The notes below the pieces were generated by a model that saw nothing but the letters and a program-made list of their open reading frames with translations, made no database searches and was not told the origin of the DNA. A DNA stretch of 64,000 bases from Geomonas silvestris (GTDB taxonomy: Bacteria > Desulfobacterota > Desulfuromonadia > Geobacterales > Geobacteraceae): NCBI RefSeq assembly GCF_014193515.1, contig NZ_BLXX01000008.1, forward strand, positions 124,001 through 188,000. The letters are read 5' to 3'. The position numbers and the translations under genes are program-made. Below are positions 1 to 8,843 of this stretch, piece by piece. Position 1 is the first letter of the stretch. Every line of letters begins with the position of its first letter.

Positions 1-2
1 CC

Positions 3-125
3 TTGCTGGCCCTGGGGATGGACACCTCGCTGGGGATTCCGGCGGAACGTGTGGCCGAGGCGTACCGCTCCAGCATTTCCGGGGCGCGCAGCGGTATCGT
101 CATCAATGCGAGGGATTTTGCCTGA
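3..125 (+). CDS. C-terminal fragment of a protein, possibly a short-chain dehydrogenase
   Basis: The window opens inside a gene. One frame is open from base 3 to a TGA at 123-125 and gives the last 40 residues, ending SGIVINARDFA. A glutathione peroxidase with its own ribosome binding site follows 14 bases later, so the two may share a transcript. The tail resembles the end of Rossmann-type short-chain dehydrogenases, but too little is present to assign a function. The start lies outside the window. Confidence 0.5.
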   Translation: MLALGMDTSLGIPAERVAEAYRSSISGARSGIVINARDFA

Positions 126-139
126 CTGGGAGGGAGCAG

Positions 140-628
140 ATGCAGGAACGGGAGAGTATCTACGACATCGAGGTGACGAGCCTCGAAGGCGAGCGCCAGA
201 CCCTGGAGCAGTACCGCGGCAAGGTGCTGCTCATCGTCAACGTGGCCAGCAAGTGCGGCTTCACCCCCCAGTACGCGGGGCTGGAAGAGCTCTACCGCAG
301 CTACCGCGACCGGGGTCTGGTGGTGCTCGGCTTTCCCTGCGACCAGTTCGGGCACCAGGAACCGGGAGACGCCGAGGAGATCCGCTCCTTCTGCTCCCTC
401 ACCTACCAGGTGAGCTTCCCGATGTTCGCCAAAATCGAGGTGAACGGCCCGGGGACCCACCCGCTCTACCGGCTGCTCAAGTCGGCACAGAAGGGGCTTT
501 TGGGGAGCGAGGCCATCAAGTGGAACTTCACCAAGTTCCTGGTGGACCGCGGCGGAGAGGTGGTGCAGCGCTACGCGCCGACCGCTACCCCGGAAAGCAT
601 CGCAAAGGATATCCTCCCCCTGCTCTAG
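140..628 (+). CDS. Glutathione peroxidase-family thiol peroxidase
   Basis: A 162-residue protein of the usual length for bacterial glutathione peroxidases. It reduces peroxides using thiols, in bacteria more often thioredoxin than glutathione. The peroxidatic residue is a cysteine (about C39, in NVASKCGFTPQ), not selenocysteine. The second family block appears as FPCDQFG, where N is more usual than D, and the tryptophan block as WNFTKFLV near residue 131. No signal peptide is visible, so it should be cytoplasmic. GGGAGG lies just before the ATG at 140. It may be co-transcribed with the truncated upstream gene. Confidence 0.93.
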   Translation: MQERESIYDIEVTSLEGERQTLEQYRGKVLLIVNVASKCGFTPQYAGLEELYRSYRDRGLVVLGFPCDQFGHQEPGDAEEIRSFCSLTYQVSFPMFAKIEVNGPGTHPLYRLLKSAQKGLLGSEAIKWNFTKFLVDRGGEVVQRYAPTATPESIAKDILPLL

Positions 629-853
629 CGGCGTGCGTAAGGAGCCGGGGCAGGCACCATTATTTTTCTTGCATTAGATTTTCGGGTGATTTAATCTGGC
701 AAACTTAGAGTCATCTTACGACCGAATCAGCATTTTACCCACAGGCAGGAGAGAGACAGCACAGCCACCACGGCTTCAACGTATCAAGCCAGCTACCGTG
801 CACGGGGTTTCTCTGCAGCAGACCAGATTCAGCAAACGAGGTCTTCGCGTGAC

Positions 854-1375
854 ATGAAACAGATTTGTGCGTGGTGCGGCAAGAAATTGAGTGAGAGCGA
901 CAGCTCGGGCAAAGGCATCTCCTACGGCATCTGTCTTCCCTGTGCCAATGCGGTCATCATCAACATCCCCAACGACCTCCGGAAATTCCTGGACCTGATT
1001 TCCATCCCGGTACTGCTGGTAAGTTTCGAGGGCATCGTCAAGACGGCAAACGACAAGGCCCTGAGCCTGCTCGGCAAGGACGCCTCCCAGTTTGCCGGGC
1101 ACCGCGCCGGCGAAGTCTTCGAGTGTGCCTACTCGCGGCTCCCCGGCGGCTGCGGCAACACCTACCACTGCTCCGGTTGCGTGATCCGGCGCTCGATCCT
1201 GGAGACGCATGCGACCGGAGCGCCGCAGGTCCGGGTACCGGCGACGCTCATGCAGCACGCTCCGGATCACCCCCAGGAGGTCCGTTACCTCGTCTCCACC
1301 GAGAAGTTCAGCGACTACGTCTTGTTGAAGATCCACGGTGACGAACCGGGTCCCGGCCCCACGTTGGGCTACTGA
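854..1375 (+). CDS. Zinc-finger-like plus PAS-domain protein
   Basis: A 173-residue protein of a type common in Geobacter. Two CxxC pairs (C5/C8 and C27/C30) form a probable N-terminal zinc knuckle. Residues of about 45-115 read as a PAS fold (VLLVSFEGIVKTANDKAL). A second cysteine group (about C91, C100, C106, C109) sits inside or just after the PAS core and could bind metal or a redox cofactor. There is no output domain, so it probably works through a partner, possibly the convergent chemoreceptor. Both genes share a bidirectional terminator. The biological role is unknown. Confidence 0.75.
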   Translation: MKQICAWCGKKLSESDSSGKGISYGICLPCANAVIINIPNDLRKFLDLISIPVLLVSFEGIVKTANDKALSLLGKDASQFAGHRAGEVFECAYSRLPGGCGNTYHCSGCVIRRSILETHATGAPQVRVPATLMQHAPDHPQEVRYLVSTEKFSDYVLLKIHGDEPGPGPTLGY

Positions 1376-1398
1376 AACACCTTTTTCGCACCAAAAAA

Positions 1399-1436
1399 AG
1401 ACGGCGCAACCTGATGTGGTTGCGCCGTCTTTTTTG
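1399..1436. terminator. Bidirectional rho-independent terminator
   Basis: A perfect 12-bp stem (AGACGGCGCAAC pairing with GTTGCGCCGTCT) with an 8-base loop. It is flanked by A-runs on one side and T-runs on the other, so it can end both the PAS gene and the convergent chemoreceptor gene. Confidence 0.93.
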
Positions 1437-1457
1437 TCTAGTGCTGCCGCAGGACCG

Positions 1458-2582
1458 TCAGCTGCGGGAGATCTCTTCCAGGTTGCTCGCGATGATCGTG
1501 GCAGTCGCGGCCTGCTCTTCCGAGGCGGTCGCGATCTGGGAGATCACCGTTTCGATCAGCTCGATGGAACCCACGATGTTGGTGAGCGCCTCGTCCGCCT
1601 GTTGGGAGAGACTCTCGCCTATCTCGGCCTCGGCCTTCCCCTTCTCGATCGATTCCACCGCAAGACCCGTTTCCTTCTGGATCTCGTTCACCATGAGGCG
1701 GATCTCCTTGGTGGAGGCCACGGTCCGGTCCGCGAGGCTGCGCACCTCGTCGGCCACCACCGCGAAGCCGCGCCCCTGCTCGCCGGCGCGCGCCGCCTCG
1801 ATGGCCGCGTTCAGGGCCAGAAGGTTGGTCTGGTCGGCGATATCGTTGATGACGCTGACAAACTCGCCGATCTTCTCGGACTTGGCCCCCAGGCTCCTGA
1901 CGATGACGGCGGAGTTGCGCACGATCTCCGCCACCTTCTGCATCTCGAGCACCGCCTGGTTCACCACCTGCTGCCCTTCCCGCGCGCTGTTGGCGACGTT
2001 ACTTGCCGAATCCGAGGCGTTGGTGGTGTTGTGGGCGACCTCGTTGACGGTGGCGCTCATCTCCTCCATGGCGGTCGCTATCTGCGCCACCTGGATCTCA
2101 AGGTACTCCTTGCGCTGCTTCTGCTGGTCGGTCATCGCCTCGATGCGCTTTTCGGCGGTGATGTCGCTCCAGCAGGCCATGTAGCAGATCACCTTGTTCG
2201 GGTTGAGCTGGTCCCAGATCGGGTAGGCCGTGGTACGCAAGGTGCGCTCGCCGATGGGGATTTCGGCGCGGTGCGGCATATCGTTGCGCGGCGCGGCGAA
2301 GATCTTCCTGATGCGGGCCGGGTCCTTGTGGAACTGGTGGATCGAGTTCCCGGCCGCCTGGGCGACGTCCGCCCCGCGCAACCCGGCATTGAGTTCGCCG
2401 CGGTGTTGGCTGAACAGCTCTTTGGACCGGCTGTTCATGTAAAAGATCTTGTTCTCCGGCGTGGTGTCGCAGAGCATGACGATGTTGTCGACGTTGTCGA
2501 ACATCTGCAGCAGCTTCGCGATCTCCGCCTTTTTCTCCTCCAACTCCTGGATGTTGAACCCTCCGAAAAGTCCCATCAGCAT
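1458..2582 (-). CDS. Soluble PAS-containing methyl-accepting chemotaxis protein
   Basis: A 374-residue cytoplasmic chemoreceptor. There is no transmembrane segment or HAMP domain. Residues of about 25-140 form a PAS sensor ([13 protein letters not shown], then [14 protein letters not shown]). Residues of about 150-374 are the coiled-coil signalling domain with the conserved hairpin tip ([20 protein letters not shown], then [15 protein letters not shown]). The protein stops right after NLEEISRS, so the C-terminal helix is short and there is no CheR-tethering pentapeptide. ATG at residue 3 (MGLFGGF) is an alternative start. It probably joins a cytoplasmic chemosensory array. Confidence 0.93.
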   Translation of the reverse strand: MLMGLFGGFNIQELEEKKAEIAKLLQMFDNVDNIVMLCDTTPENKIFYMNSRSKELFSQHRGELNAGLRGADVAQAAGNSIHQFHKDPARIRKIFAAPRNDMPHRAEIPIGERTLRTTAYPIWDQLNPNKVICYMACWSDITAEKRIEAMTDQQKQRKEYLEIQVAQIATAMEEMSATVNEVAHNTTNASDSASNVANSAREGQQVVNQAVLEMQKVAEIVRNSAVIVRSLGAKSEKIGEFVSVINDIADQTNLLALNAAIEAARAGEQGRGFAVVADEVRSLADRTVASTKEIRLMVNEIQKETGLAVESIEKGKAEAEIGESLSQQADEALTNIVGSIELIETVISQIATASEEQAATATIIASNLEEISRS

Positions 2583-2667
2583 TCTCCTTGATCGGTTTGG
2601 GTGGTCTCTAAGCTAACGAGAGGCCGCAGTGTTCGGTAACGCGCTCTGACATCCACCACTTCGGATG

Positions 2668-2723
2668 CAGGAACACTCCTACAGCTTTTTTCGGCAGGCT
2701 CGCAAAAAGCTTGAGTGTTTCCT
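2668..2723. repeat. Imperfect inverted repeat between two signalling genes
   Basis: CAGGAACACTC... and ...GAGTGTTTCCTG face each other across about 35 bases, with inner AGCTTTTT/AAAAAGCTT arms. It could fold downstream of the REC-PAS-GGDEF gene. The T-run lies inside the stem rather than after it, so it is not a standard terminator. Confidence 0.45.
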
Positions 2724-2781
2724 GCGGGTTCAGCAAAAAAAGCCGCCATGCGCCGCGCGGTACCGGTAGCAGCGCTGACCG

Positions 2782-4182
2782 TCACCAAACCGGCAGGGAG
2801 TCCGCATGGGCAACCGCCTCGGTTCCCGGTACTGCGCCACTGCGGGTAAGGCGCCTGGGTGGGTCGCCATGGGCCGGGTCGGGACTGAAAAAGTGGCAGC
2901 TGTTGCGTCCGAGTTGCTTGCTGCAGTACATGGCGGTACCGGCCTTGAGGAGCTGCTGTTCCTTGGTCTCGCCATCTTCCGGAAAGAGGCTCACCCCGAT
3001 GCTGGCCCCCAGGAAGCAGACCTGCCCCTGCAGGTCGAACGGCTCGAGCAGTGCGCTGGAGATCCGCTCGGCTACGCGCGCAGCATCCTCCCGGCCGGCG
3101 ATTTTCGAGAGGATCACCACGAACTCGCCCCCGTCCAGGCGCGCCACCGTGTCGGTTTCCCGCAGGCACGACTTAAGCCGCACCGCAACCTCCTTCAGGA
3201 TCAGGTCACCGTAGTAGTGCCCGAACTCCTCGTTCGCCTCGCTGAAGCGGTCCAGGTCGATGAACAACAGGGCGAAGCGGGCCCCGTCGCGCTTCCCCTG
3301 CAGGATCAGCTGGTCCAGGCGGTCGTAGAAGAAGCTGCGGCTGGGAAGCGCGGTCAGCTCGTCGTAGTGCGCCATCCGCTCCAGGCGCTGCACTGCGGCC
3401 TTGCGTTCGGTGATGTCGCGAAAGATGATCTGGAAGGCGGGGCTTCCTTCCTGGCCGAAGGGGTGCGCGGTGACTTCGACGTCGACCGGTACGCCGTCCA
3501 GGCGGAGAAACTTCTCCTCCATCCAGGGGACCTCGATACTGCGCTCTTCCAGAAGCCGCAACCGTTCCAGGAACACCTGGTGGTAGTGCGGGTGGACGAA
3601 CTCCAGGATCTCTCTCCCCAACAGATCGTCGCTGCCGGATGCCGCAAGGATCTTGAGCCCTGCGGGGTTGATGTATTCAAAGCGCCCGTCCCGGTAAAGC
3701 GTGATGCCGTAGGGGGAAAGATCGACAAGGTCGCGGTAGCGCTCCAACTGCCGCAGCCCCGGACCCCGCCGAGGGCGCTCCAGGGCCTGGCCGAGCACCC
3801 CGGGGAGCATTTCCAGGTAGGTTTGCTGGTCATCGACCACCAGGTAGTCAACCGCCCCTAGTTTGAGCGCGGCGACCGCCACCGCTTCGCTTCCCTCCCC
3901 GGTGACCATGACGGCTGGGGGAGCCGGATCTCGATCCGCCAACCGGCGCAGCACCTCGAGCCCATCCAGGTTGGCGGGTCGGTACCCGAGCACGACGGCG
4001 CGGTAGCGTGCAGCTTTGAGTGCCTCGAAACATCCGTCGCTGTCGGCGACCGTATCGACGAGGTAGGAGAAGCGCTCCAGGTGGTGTTTCAGCAGGTGGG
4101 CGAGTTCGGCGTTGTTTTCGAGGTGAAGGATTCGGGTCGGCGTGAGGCTGCCAGAGTTGTGGCGCACATTGTCATGAAGCAT
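2782..4182 (-). CDS. Degenerate receiver - PAS - degenerate GGDEF protein with intact I-site
   Basis: The start chosen is ATG at 4182, with GGAG six bases upstream; the longer frame would begin with a TTG lacking a ribosome binding site. This gives about 466 residues. The N-terminal receiver-like domain has RILHLENN where acidic residues are expected, VVLGYRP where the phospho-acceptor Asp should be, and DYLVV where the conserved Lys should be, so phosphorylation is unlikely. A PAS domain ending QIIFRDITERK follows. The GGDEF domain begins MAHYDELTALPSRSFFYDRL, but the signature reads DGGEF, losing a catalytic acidic residue. The inhibitory-site motif RETD sits exactly five residues before it. 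I infer a c-di-GMP-binding effector rather than a cyclase. Confidence 0.85.
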   Translation of the reverse strand: MLHDNVRHNSGSLTPTRILHLENNAELAHLLKHHLERFSYLVDTVADSDGCFEALKAARYRAVVLGYRPANLDGLEVLRRLADRDPAPPAVMVTGEGSEAVAVAALKLGAVDYLVVDDQQTYLEMLPGVLGQALERPRRGPGLRQLERYRDLVDLSPYGITLYRDGRFEYINPAGLKILAASGSDDLLGREILEFVHPHYHQVFLERLRLLEERSIEVPWMEEKFLRLDGVPVDVEVTAHPFGQEGSPAFQIIFRDITERKAAVQRLERMAHYDELTALPSRSFFYDRLDQLILQGKRDGARFALLFIDLDRFSEANEEFGHYYGDLILKEVAVRLKSCLRETDTVARLDGGEFVVILSKIAGREDAARVAERISSALLEPFDLQGQVCFLGASIGVSLFPEDGETKEQQLLKAGTAMYCSKQLGRNSCHFFSPDPAHGDPPRRLTRSGAVPGTEAVAHADSLPVW

Positions 4183-4418
4183 GTCATTCTCCAACCGGTG
4201 CAACTGCTGCAGGCGCGATGCTGCCGGGCCCAGACGAACATCAGGCGCGGTTTTCCAGGTTAACAATCTATCGGCGAATTCCGTCAGAGCTTGAGCGGAT
4301 TTAGCCGGGGAGAGCGTTAGAAAAGGTTGCAGTCGGGAGAGCCTAGCAAGAACGGATCGTTGCGGGAGGATGTAGTGCCGGGGTGGAACGGGGGGGAAGC
4401 GTCAACGCCTGGCGAGCC

Positions 4419-4634
4419 TCAGTCGGGAGCGCAGCGCTCGAACCTCGGAACGGCTCGCCCCTCCACCAGCACCGACTCGAGAAACATCTCCAGGGGGCGT
4501 ACCCATAGCCCCTGGTCGCCGTAGAGTTGCTGGTACACCACCATCAGTTCCTCGGTTTCGCTGTGGCGGGCAACGCCGATCACCTGGTAGGAATTGCCTT
4601 TGTAGTGCCGGTACCGGCCGGGTTGCAGGTGCAT
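4419..4634 (-). CDS. DUF1653 domain protein
   Basis: A 71-residue small protein with the DUF1653 pattern: GRYRHYKGNSYQVIGVARHSET near the start and VVYQQLYGDQGLWVRPLEMF in the middle. The family is widespread, small and probably cytoplasmic, with no established function. AAGGAT lies upstream of the ATG at 4634. It follows the homocysteine methyltransferase-like gene on the same strand after about 90 bases and may be read with it. Confidence 0.85.
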   Translation of the reverse strand: MHLQPGRYRHYKGNSYQVIGVARHSETEELMVVYQQLYGDQGLWVRPLEMFLESVLVEGRAVPRFERCAPD

Positions 4635-4722
4635 GTGTCTTGATCCTTAACGTCGTTGGGTCTGGAGCTGTTGAATCGCAGGGTCGTCGATAACGGGGTC
4701 CGCTTGCGGCAGGGCTCCCTCA

Positions 4723-5688
4723 TCACGGTTGAATGACAGCGCCCTGCTCGACCAGGTAGCGCGCGAGGCTTTCGATGTGCCGGTCGTCGGTGCCGCAGCA
4801 ACCGCCCAGCAGCTGCATCCCCAGGTCCCGACGCAAGGCGGCAACCGAACGCCCGAAAAGTTCCGGGTCCTCCTCGATGAGCTCTGCGCTGTTGTCGAGT
4901 TCTTCGGGGGAAAGAGCCGCCGTGTTCGCCAAAAGTCCGACGACGCGCTCCCGAACCAGATCCGACGAGCCCTCAGGGTCGAGGAGCGCGCGGCGGAAAA
5001 CGCTGGCGTGGGTGCAGTTGATCAGGTAGGCGAGCGGCCTGTGCGGCGAGGAGGCGTCAACCGTGCGGACCGCCTCGTCGAGCGGCGTGCCATCCAGCAG
5101 GGTTCCCGCAGGGCGCGCCACGAAACTGACGATGTAGGGGAGCCCGGTTGCCGCCAGAGCCTGCGCCAGCCCGGTCGCCTCGCTCAAAGCCGGCAGCGTC
5201 GAGGCGAGCAGCAGATCCACTCCGGATGCCGAGAGCTGCGCTGCCTGCCAGCCGTGGAACTCGCGCGCTTCCGCTACCGTGAGCGCCTGATCGGGTCGGT
5301 AAGCGTCGCCGGAACAGCTGAGCAGCCCGCAGATGTACACCCGCTCGGCAAAGGCGCCGCACCCCTTCCTCAACTGGTCCAGGAACCTGAAGTTGTCACC
5401 GTTCACATCCCTGTCCTTAAGGCCGGCCGCAGCGATCCGCTCGCGCGAGGCGCGCCAAGTCGGGGTGGAGAGCAAAAGCGGCAGGCCGAAGCGACGCGCA
5501 ATAGCCAGATATCCGCCACTGATCTCCGCCAGGGCCCGCCTCCCCTGCTCCAGGTAGACGAGATGGGAATTGACCAGGTGCGGGTCCAGCTCGATAGCAG
5601 GATCGCGCCGCAGCCTCTCGATCACCGCCCCTTCCCCCAAGATGCAGCGCCCTTGGTGAAGCAGCTCGCTCAAACTGGTAACGGACAT
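4723..5688 (-). CDS. Homocysteine S-methyltransferase-family protein
   Basis: About 321 residues from ATG at 5688, which has GGGAG five to seven bases upstream; a longer in-frame start exists at 5754 but has no such site. The family transfers methyl groups from S-methylmethionine, S-adenosylmethionine or methylated corrinoids to a thiol bound to zinc. The predicted zinc ligands are present: a Cys in LINCTHASVF and the pair in LLGGCCGTDDRHI near the C-terminus. There is no cobalamin or folate domain, so it is not a full MetH. The true substrate cannot be read from the sequence. Confidence 0.85.
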   Translation of the reverse strand: MSVTSLSELLHQGRCILGEGAVIERLRRDPAIELDPHLVNSHLVYLEQGRRALAEISGGYLAIARRFGLPLLLSTPTWRASRERIAAAGLKDRDVNGDNFRFLDQLRKGCGAFAERVYICGLLSCSGDAYRPDQALTVAEAREFHGWQAAQLSASGVDLLLASTLPALSEATGLAQALAATGLPYIVSFVARPAGTLLDGTPLDEAVRTVDASSPHRPLAYLINCTHASVFRRALLDPEGSSDLVRERVVGLLANTAALSPEELDNSAELIEEDPELFGRSVAALRRDLGMQLLGGCCGTDDRHIESLARYLVEQGAVIQP

Positions 5689-5810
5689 GACGACTCCCGC
5701 AGAGAAATTGCATGAGTTATCGAGTGAAAAAAACTGCAAACTAGTGCTCAACAATTAGGATCTGGCGCCGAAAAGCAATCAGTAGCTTAAGTTCAGTCCC
5801 GGAGGGCCCC

Positions 5811-6269
5811 ATGTCTGTCATTGAATGGAACGATTCGTACGCTGTTGGCTTACCTGAAATCGACGAACACCACCGGCACCTTTTGAGCCTGTTCGACAAG
5901 ACCTACCAGCTCTTCCTGGAAAAGAAACACAGGTCGGAGTTGGAAGAGGTCATCGACGAACTGATCAATTACGCCACCTACCACTTTGCCGTTGAAGAAC
6001 GCCTGATGGCAGAGTACCGCTACCCGCAGCGCTCCGCACACCAGCAACTGCACGCATCCTTCATCGACCGGATCACGACGCAGCAGCTCGATTTCTACTC
6101 GGGACGAACCACTCTCGCCCTGGAGCTGGTCGTCATGCTGCGCGACTGGATCCTCAACCACATCCTCGAAGCGGACCGCGCCTTCGCGGTGCAGATCCAC
6201 GCCTGCGAACCAGCCCCTGCAGAAGAGACCGAATCCAACCAGGCGGTGGGCGTCGTTATCACGCTGTAG
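5811..6269 (+). CDS. Bacteriohemerythrin
   Basis: A 152-residue single-domain hemerythrin that carries O2 on a carboxylate-bridged di-iron site. All ligand motifs are visible: IDEHHRHL near residue 21, H58-FAV-E62, the pair in SAHQQLHASF, and the final NHILEADRAF. A short acidic tail of about 20 residues follows the fold. GGAGGG precedes the ATG. It stands alone between unrelated genes. A related but altered copy lies at 34830 under riboswitch control, and the contrast between the two is useful. Confidence 0.95.
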   Translation: MSVIEWNDSYAVGLPEIDEHHRHLLSLFDKTYQLFLEKKHRSELEEVIDELINYATYHFAVEERLMAEYRYPQRSAHQQLHASFIDRITTQQLDFYSGRTTLALELVVMLRDWILNHILEADRAFAVQIHACEPAPAEETESNQAVGVVITL

Positions 6270-6386
6270 CGCACACGGTTCAGCGCGATTTTCACGCCTG
6301 CATGAATCGTAGGGGCGAATAATCATTTCGCCCGGCGCGCGGCACCTGGTATCGGCAGCTCAGCTCGTAGCAGCTTCCCCCTCACC

Positions 6387-6417
6387 CCTCCCCTCTCCCG
6401 CCAGGGGAGAGGGGAGG
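6387..6417. repeat. Perfect pyrimidine/purine hairpin element
   Basis: CCTCCCCTCTCCC is followed after a 4-base loop by its complement GGGGAGAGGGGAGG. It lies downstream of the hemerythrin gene and upstream of the glycyl radical enzyme stop. There is no T-run, so it looks like an intergenic repeat (REP-like) more than a terminator. Similar C/G-tract elements occur at 50030-50133. Confidence 0.6.
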
Positions 6418-6478
6418 TAAAAGCCCAGGCGTCAGATGGTTGCTTTGGTCGCCCTCCGGAACATCTCGAGCACCTTCC

Positions 6479-8839
6479 CTAGAGCGAGGTGTGCTCGGTC
6501 CTTTCGATGATCTCGTTCTGCAGCGCGGCGCTCAGGTCGCAGAAGTAGTCGCTGTAGCCTGCCACCCTGACGATCAGGTCGCGGTGCTCGCTGGGATGCT
6601 CCTGCGCCCTGCGCAGCGTCGCTACGTTCACCACGTTGAACTGAACGTGGTGCCCGTCCATCTTGAAGTAGCTGCGCACCAGCCCCGCCAACGCGTCGAT
6701 CCCCCCCTCCCCTGCCAGCATCCCCGGTGAAAACTTCAGGTTCAGGAGCGTCCCGCCGCTGCGGATGTGGTCCATCTTCCCTGCCGAGCGGATCACCGCG
6801 GTCGGCCCGTTGCGGTCGGCCCCCTGCACCGGCGAGATCCCTTCGGAAAGCGGCGTGCCGCTCAGGCGCCCGTCCGAGGTAGCGCCGGTCACCGAACCGA
6901 AATAGACATGGCAGGTGGTCGGCAGCATCTCGATCCGGTAGACGCCCCCCTTGGTGTTGGGCTTGCCGTCCACCTCGTTGAAGAAGGCGTCGAAGACGCG
7001 GCGCATGAGGTCATCGGCGTAATCGTCGTCGTTGCCGTACTTGTGGGTCTTGTGCAAAAGGCGCTGGCGCAGCGGCTCGTCGCCGGCGAAATTCCGGTCG
7101 AGCGCGCCCGCCAGGTCGGCGAGGGAAAGCTGCCCCTCGTCGTAGACCAGCTGCGCGATGGCGGAGAGCGCGTCGGTGATGCTGCCGATCCCCACCCCCT
7201 GTATGAAGCTGTTGTTGTAGCGCGCGCCGCCGGCGTTGTAGTCGATGCCGCGGCTCACACAGTCGTCGGTGAGCACCGACAGAAACGGCGCCGGCATGAG
7301 GCGGGTGTAGATCATCTCGATGAGCCGGTTGCCGCGGATCTTGATCCCGATGAAGTGGGCGAGCTGCTGCCGGAAGGCCTCGAAGAGCTGGTCGAAGCTC
7401 GCGAAGCCGGCCGGATCTCCGGTATGCGGCCCCAGCTGCTCGCCGCTCGCCGGATCGAGGCCGTCGTGCAGGGCCAGTTCCAGGAGCTTCACCAGGTTGA
7501 AGTAGCCGGTGAGGATGTAGGCCTCCTTGCCGAAGGCGCCGACCTCCACGCAGCCGCTGCACCCCCCCGCGCGGGCGTCGACCAGGGTTTTCCCCTGGCG
7601 CAGCTGTTCCTCCACCACGCTGTCCGCGTTGAAGATGGAGGGGAAGCCGTACCCCTTGCGCACCACCCTCAGCGTGTGCTTCAAGAAGGCGTCGGGCGAC
7701 TTGCGGGAGAGCTGGATGTTGCTCGAGGGCTGCAGCAGGTGCATCTCGTCGATGATGTCCAAAAGCAGGTGCGACACCTCGTTGCTGCCATCGGAGCCGT
7801 CGGGCAAGAGTCCGCCCAGGTTTATGTTGGCGAAATCGGTGTAGGTGCCGCTCTCGGCCGCAGTCACGCCCACCTTGGGGGGCGACGGGTGGTTGTTGAA
7901 CTTGACGAAAAAGCACTCGAGGAGCTCGCGCGCCGCCTCGCGGGAGAGCGTCCCTTCGGCCAAGCCTTGCTCGAAGAACGGGATGAGGTGCTGGTCCAGG
8001 TGACCGGGGCTGAAGGCGTCCCAGCCGTTCAGCTCGGTGATCACGGCCAGGTGGCAGAACCAGTAGGACTGCAGCGCCTCCCAGAAATCGGTCGGGGCGT
8101 GCGCCGGCACCCAGCGGCAGTTGGCGGCGATCTTCATAAGCTCCCGCTTGCGCACCGGGTCGCTTGTGGCAGCCGCGGTACTCTCGGCGAGTTTCGCGTG
8201 GCGCTCGGCGAAGAGGATCACGGCATCGCAGGAGATGTCCATCGCCTTCAGCTCTTCGCACTTGTCGTAGGCCAGCGGGTCGTTCTGGTAATCGAGTTCC
8301 GCCAGGGAACCGGCGATATCCTTTTTGAAGTCGAGCAACCCCTTGCGGTAGATCTTGTCGTCCAGGACGGTGTGCCCCGGGGCGCGCTGCTCCATGAACT
8401 CGGTGAAGATCCCCAGACGGTAGGCCTGGTGCCACTCTGCAGGGAGGGCTGCGAAGATCTTCTCCCGAAGCGAGCGGCCGGTCCAGTACGGGATGACCGT
8501 CTCGGCATAGGCTGAGAGACAGGCGTCGTCCACCCGGTAGCTCGTCTTGGGGCGCGAGTTGAGGATCTTCAGGTCCTCGACCGAGTGGCAGGTCAGTTCG
8601 GGATAGGTCGGCACCAGCTTGGGAGCGGGGCCGCGCTCGCCGACGACCAGCTCCCCTTCCCCCAGGTAGATCGCCTTCTTCTCGCAGAGGTGGTAAAACG
8701 ACTTGGCCCGCAAGACCGGAACCGACCAGCGCCCCTCGTTCTCCCGGTAGAATTCGGTAAGCAAGAGTGCGCGCTCGGCCGAGATCGCCGGTTCCGCGGC
8801 CAGACTTTCCTCGCGCAGTCGACTGGTTCTTCCTGTCAT
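6479..8839 (-). CDS. hypD: Glycyl radical enzyme, probable trans-4-hydroxy-L-proline dehydratase
   Basis: A 786-residue oxygen-sensitive radical enzyme. The radical glycine is G761 in IVRVAGYSDYF, and the catalytic thiyl cysteine is about C430 in GGCSGCVEVGAFGKE. From memory it matches the Clostridioides difficile hydroxyproline dehydratase closely along its length: EFMEQRAPGHTV, TELNGWDAFSPG, LLQPSSNIQLS, KEAYILTGYFN and EMLPTTCHVYFG all carry residues that line the substrate pocket of that enzyme. HypD would convert hydroxyproline to pyrroline-5-carboxylate. An extra Cys replaces the usual Thr two residues before the Ser-Gly-Cys catalytic motif. A GGAGGG site precedes the ATG. The activase gene ends four bases upstream, so the pair forms an operon. 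No proline or pyrroline-5-carboxylate reductase gene is nearby. Confidence 0.85.
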   Translation of the reverse strand: MTGRTSRLREESLAAEPAISAERALLLTEFYRENEGRWSVPVLRAKSFYHLCEKKAIYLGEGELVVGERGPAPKLVPTYPELTCHSVEDLKILNSRPKTSYRVDDACLSAYAETVIPYWTGRSLREKIFAALPAEWHQAYRLGIFTEFMEQRAPGHTVLDDKIYRKGLLDFKKDIAGSLAELDYQNDPLAYDKCEELKAMDISCDAVILFAERHAKLAESTAAATSDPVRKRELMKIAANCRWVPAHAPTDFWEALQSYWFCHLAVITELNGWDAFSPGHLDQHLIPFFEQGLAEGTLSREAARELLECFFVKFNNHPSPPKVGVTAAESGTYTDFANINLGGLLPDGSDGSNEVSHLLLDIIDEMHLLQPSSNIQLSRKSPDAFLKHTLRVVRKGYGFPSIFNADSVVEEQLRQGKTLVDARAGGCSGCVEVGAFGKEAYILTGYFNLVKLLELALHDGLDPASGEQLGPHTGDPAGFASFDQLFEAFRQQLAHFIGIKIRGNRLIEMIYTRLMPAPFLSVLTDDCVSRGIDYNAGGARYNNSFIQGVGIGSITDALSAIAQLVYDEGQLSLADLAGALDRNFAGDEPLRQRLLHKTHKYGNDDDYADDLMRRVFDAFFNEVDGKPNTKGGVYRIEMLPTTCHVYFGSVTGATSDGRLSGTPLSEGISPVQGADRNGPTAVIRSAGKMDHIRSGGTLLNLKFSPGMLAGEGGIDALAGLVRSYFKMDGHHVQFNVVNVATLRRAQEHPSEHRDLIVRVAGYSDYFCDLSAALQNEIIERTEHTSL

Positions 8840-8843
8840 CGCA

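Noticed and set aside
628-720. Sigma-54 promoter (GGCACC ... TTGCAT)
   Set aside because: The distance between the GG and GC elements is far longer than the fixed ten bases needed.
2668-2723. Rho-independent terminator
   Set aside because: The inverted repeat is imperfect and the T-run lies within the arm rather than after it, so it was recorded only as a repeat.
2782-4182. Hybrid promiscuous GGDEF enzyme that might make the cGAMP sensed by the riboswitches
   Set aside because: The signature is DGGEF with the catalytic acidic residue lost, and the guanine-binding Asp position (HYYGD) is kept rather than changed to Ser as in cGAMP synthases. It is unlikely to make any cyclic dinucleotide.
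6767-8515. Long open frame antisense to the glycyl radical enzyme gene, and similar ones opposite the kinases at 29647-31359 and 31787-33502
   Set aside because: These are shadows of high-GC genes: their composition is Gly/Arg/Val/His-rich, they match no family, and the opposite strand carries clear conserved motifs.
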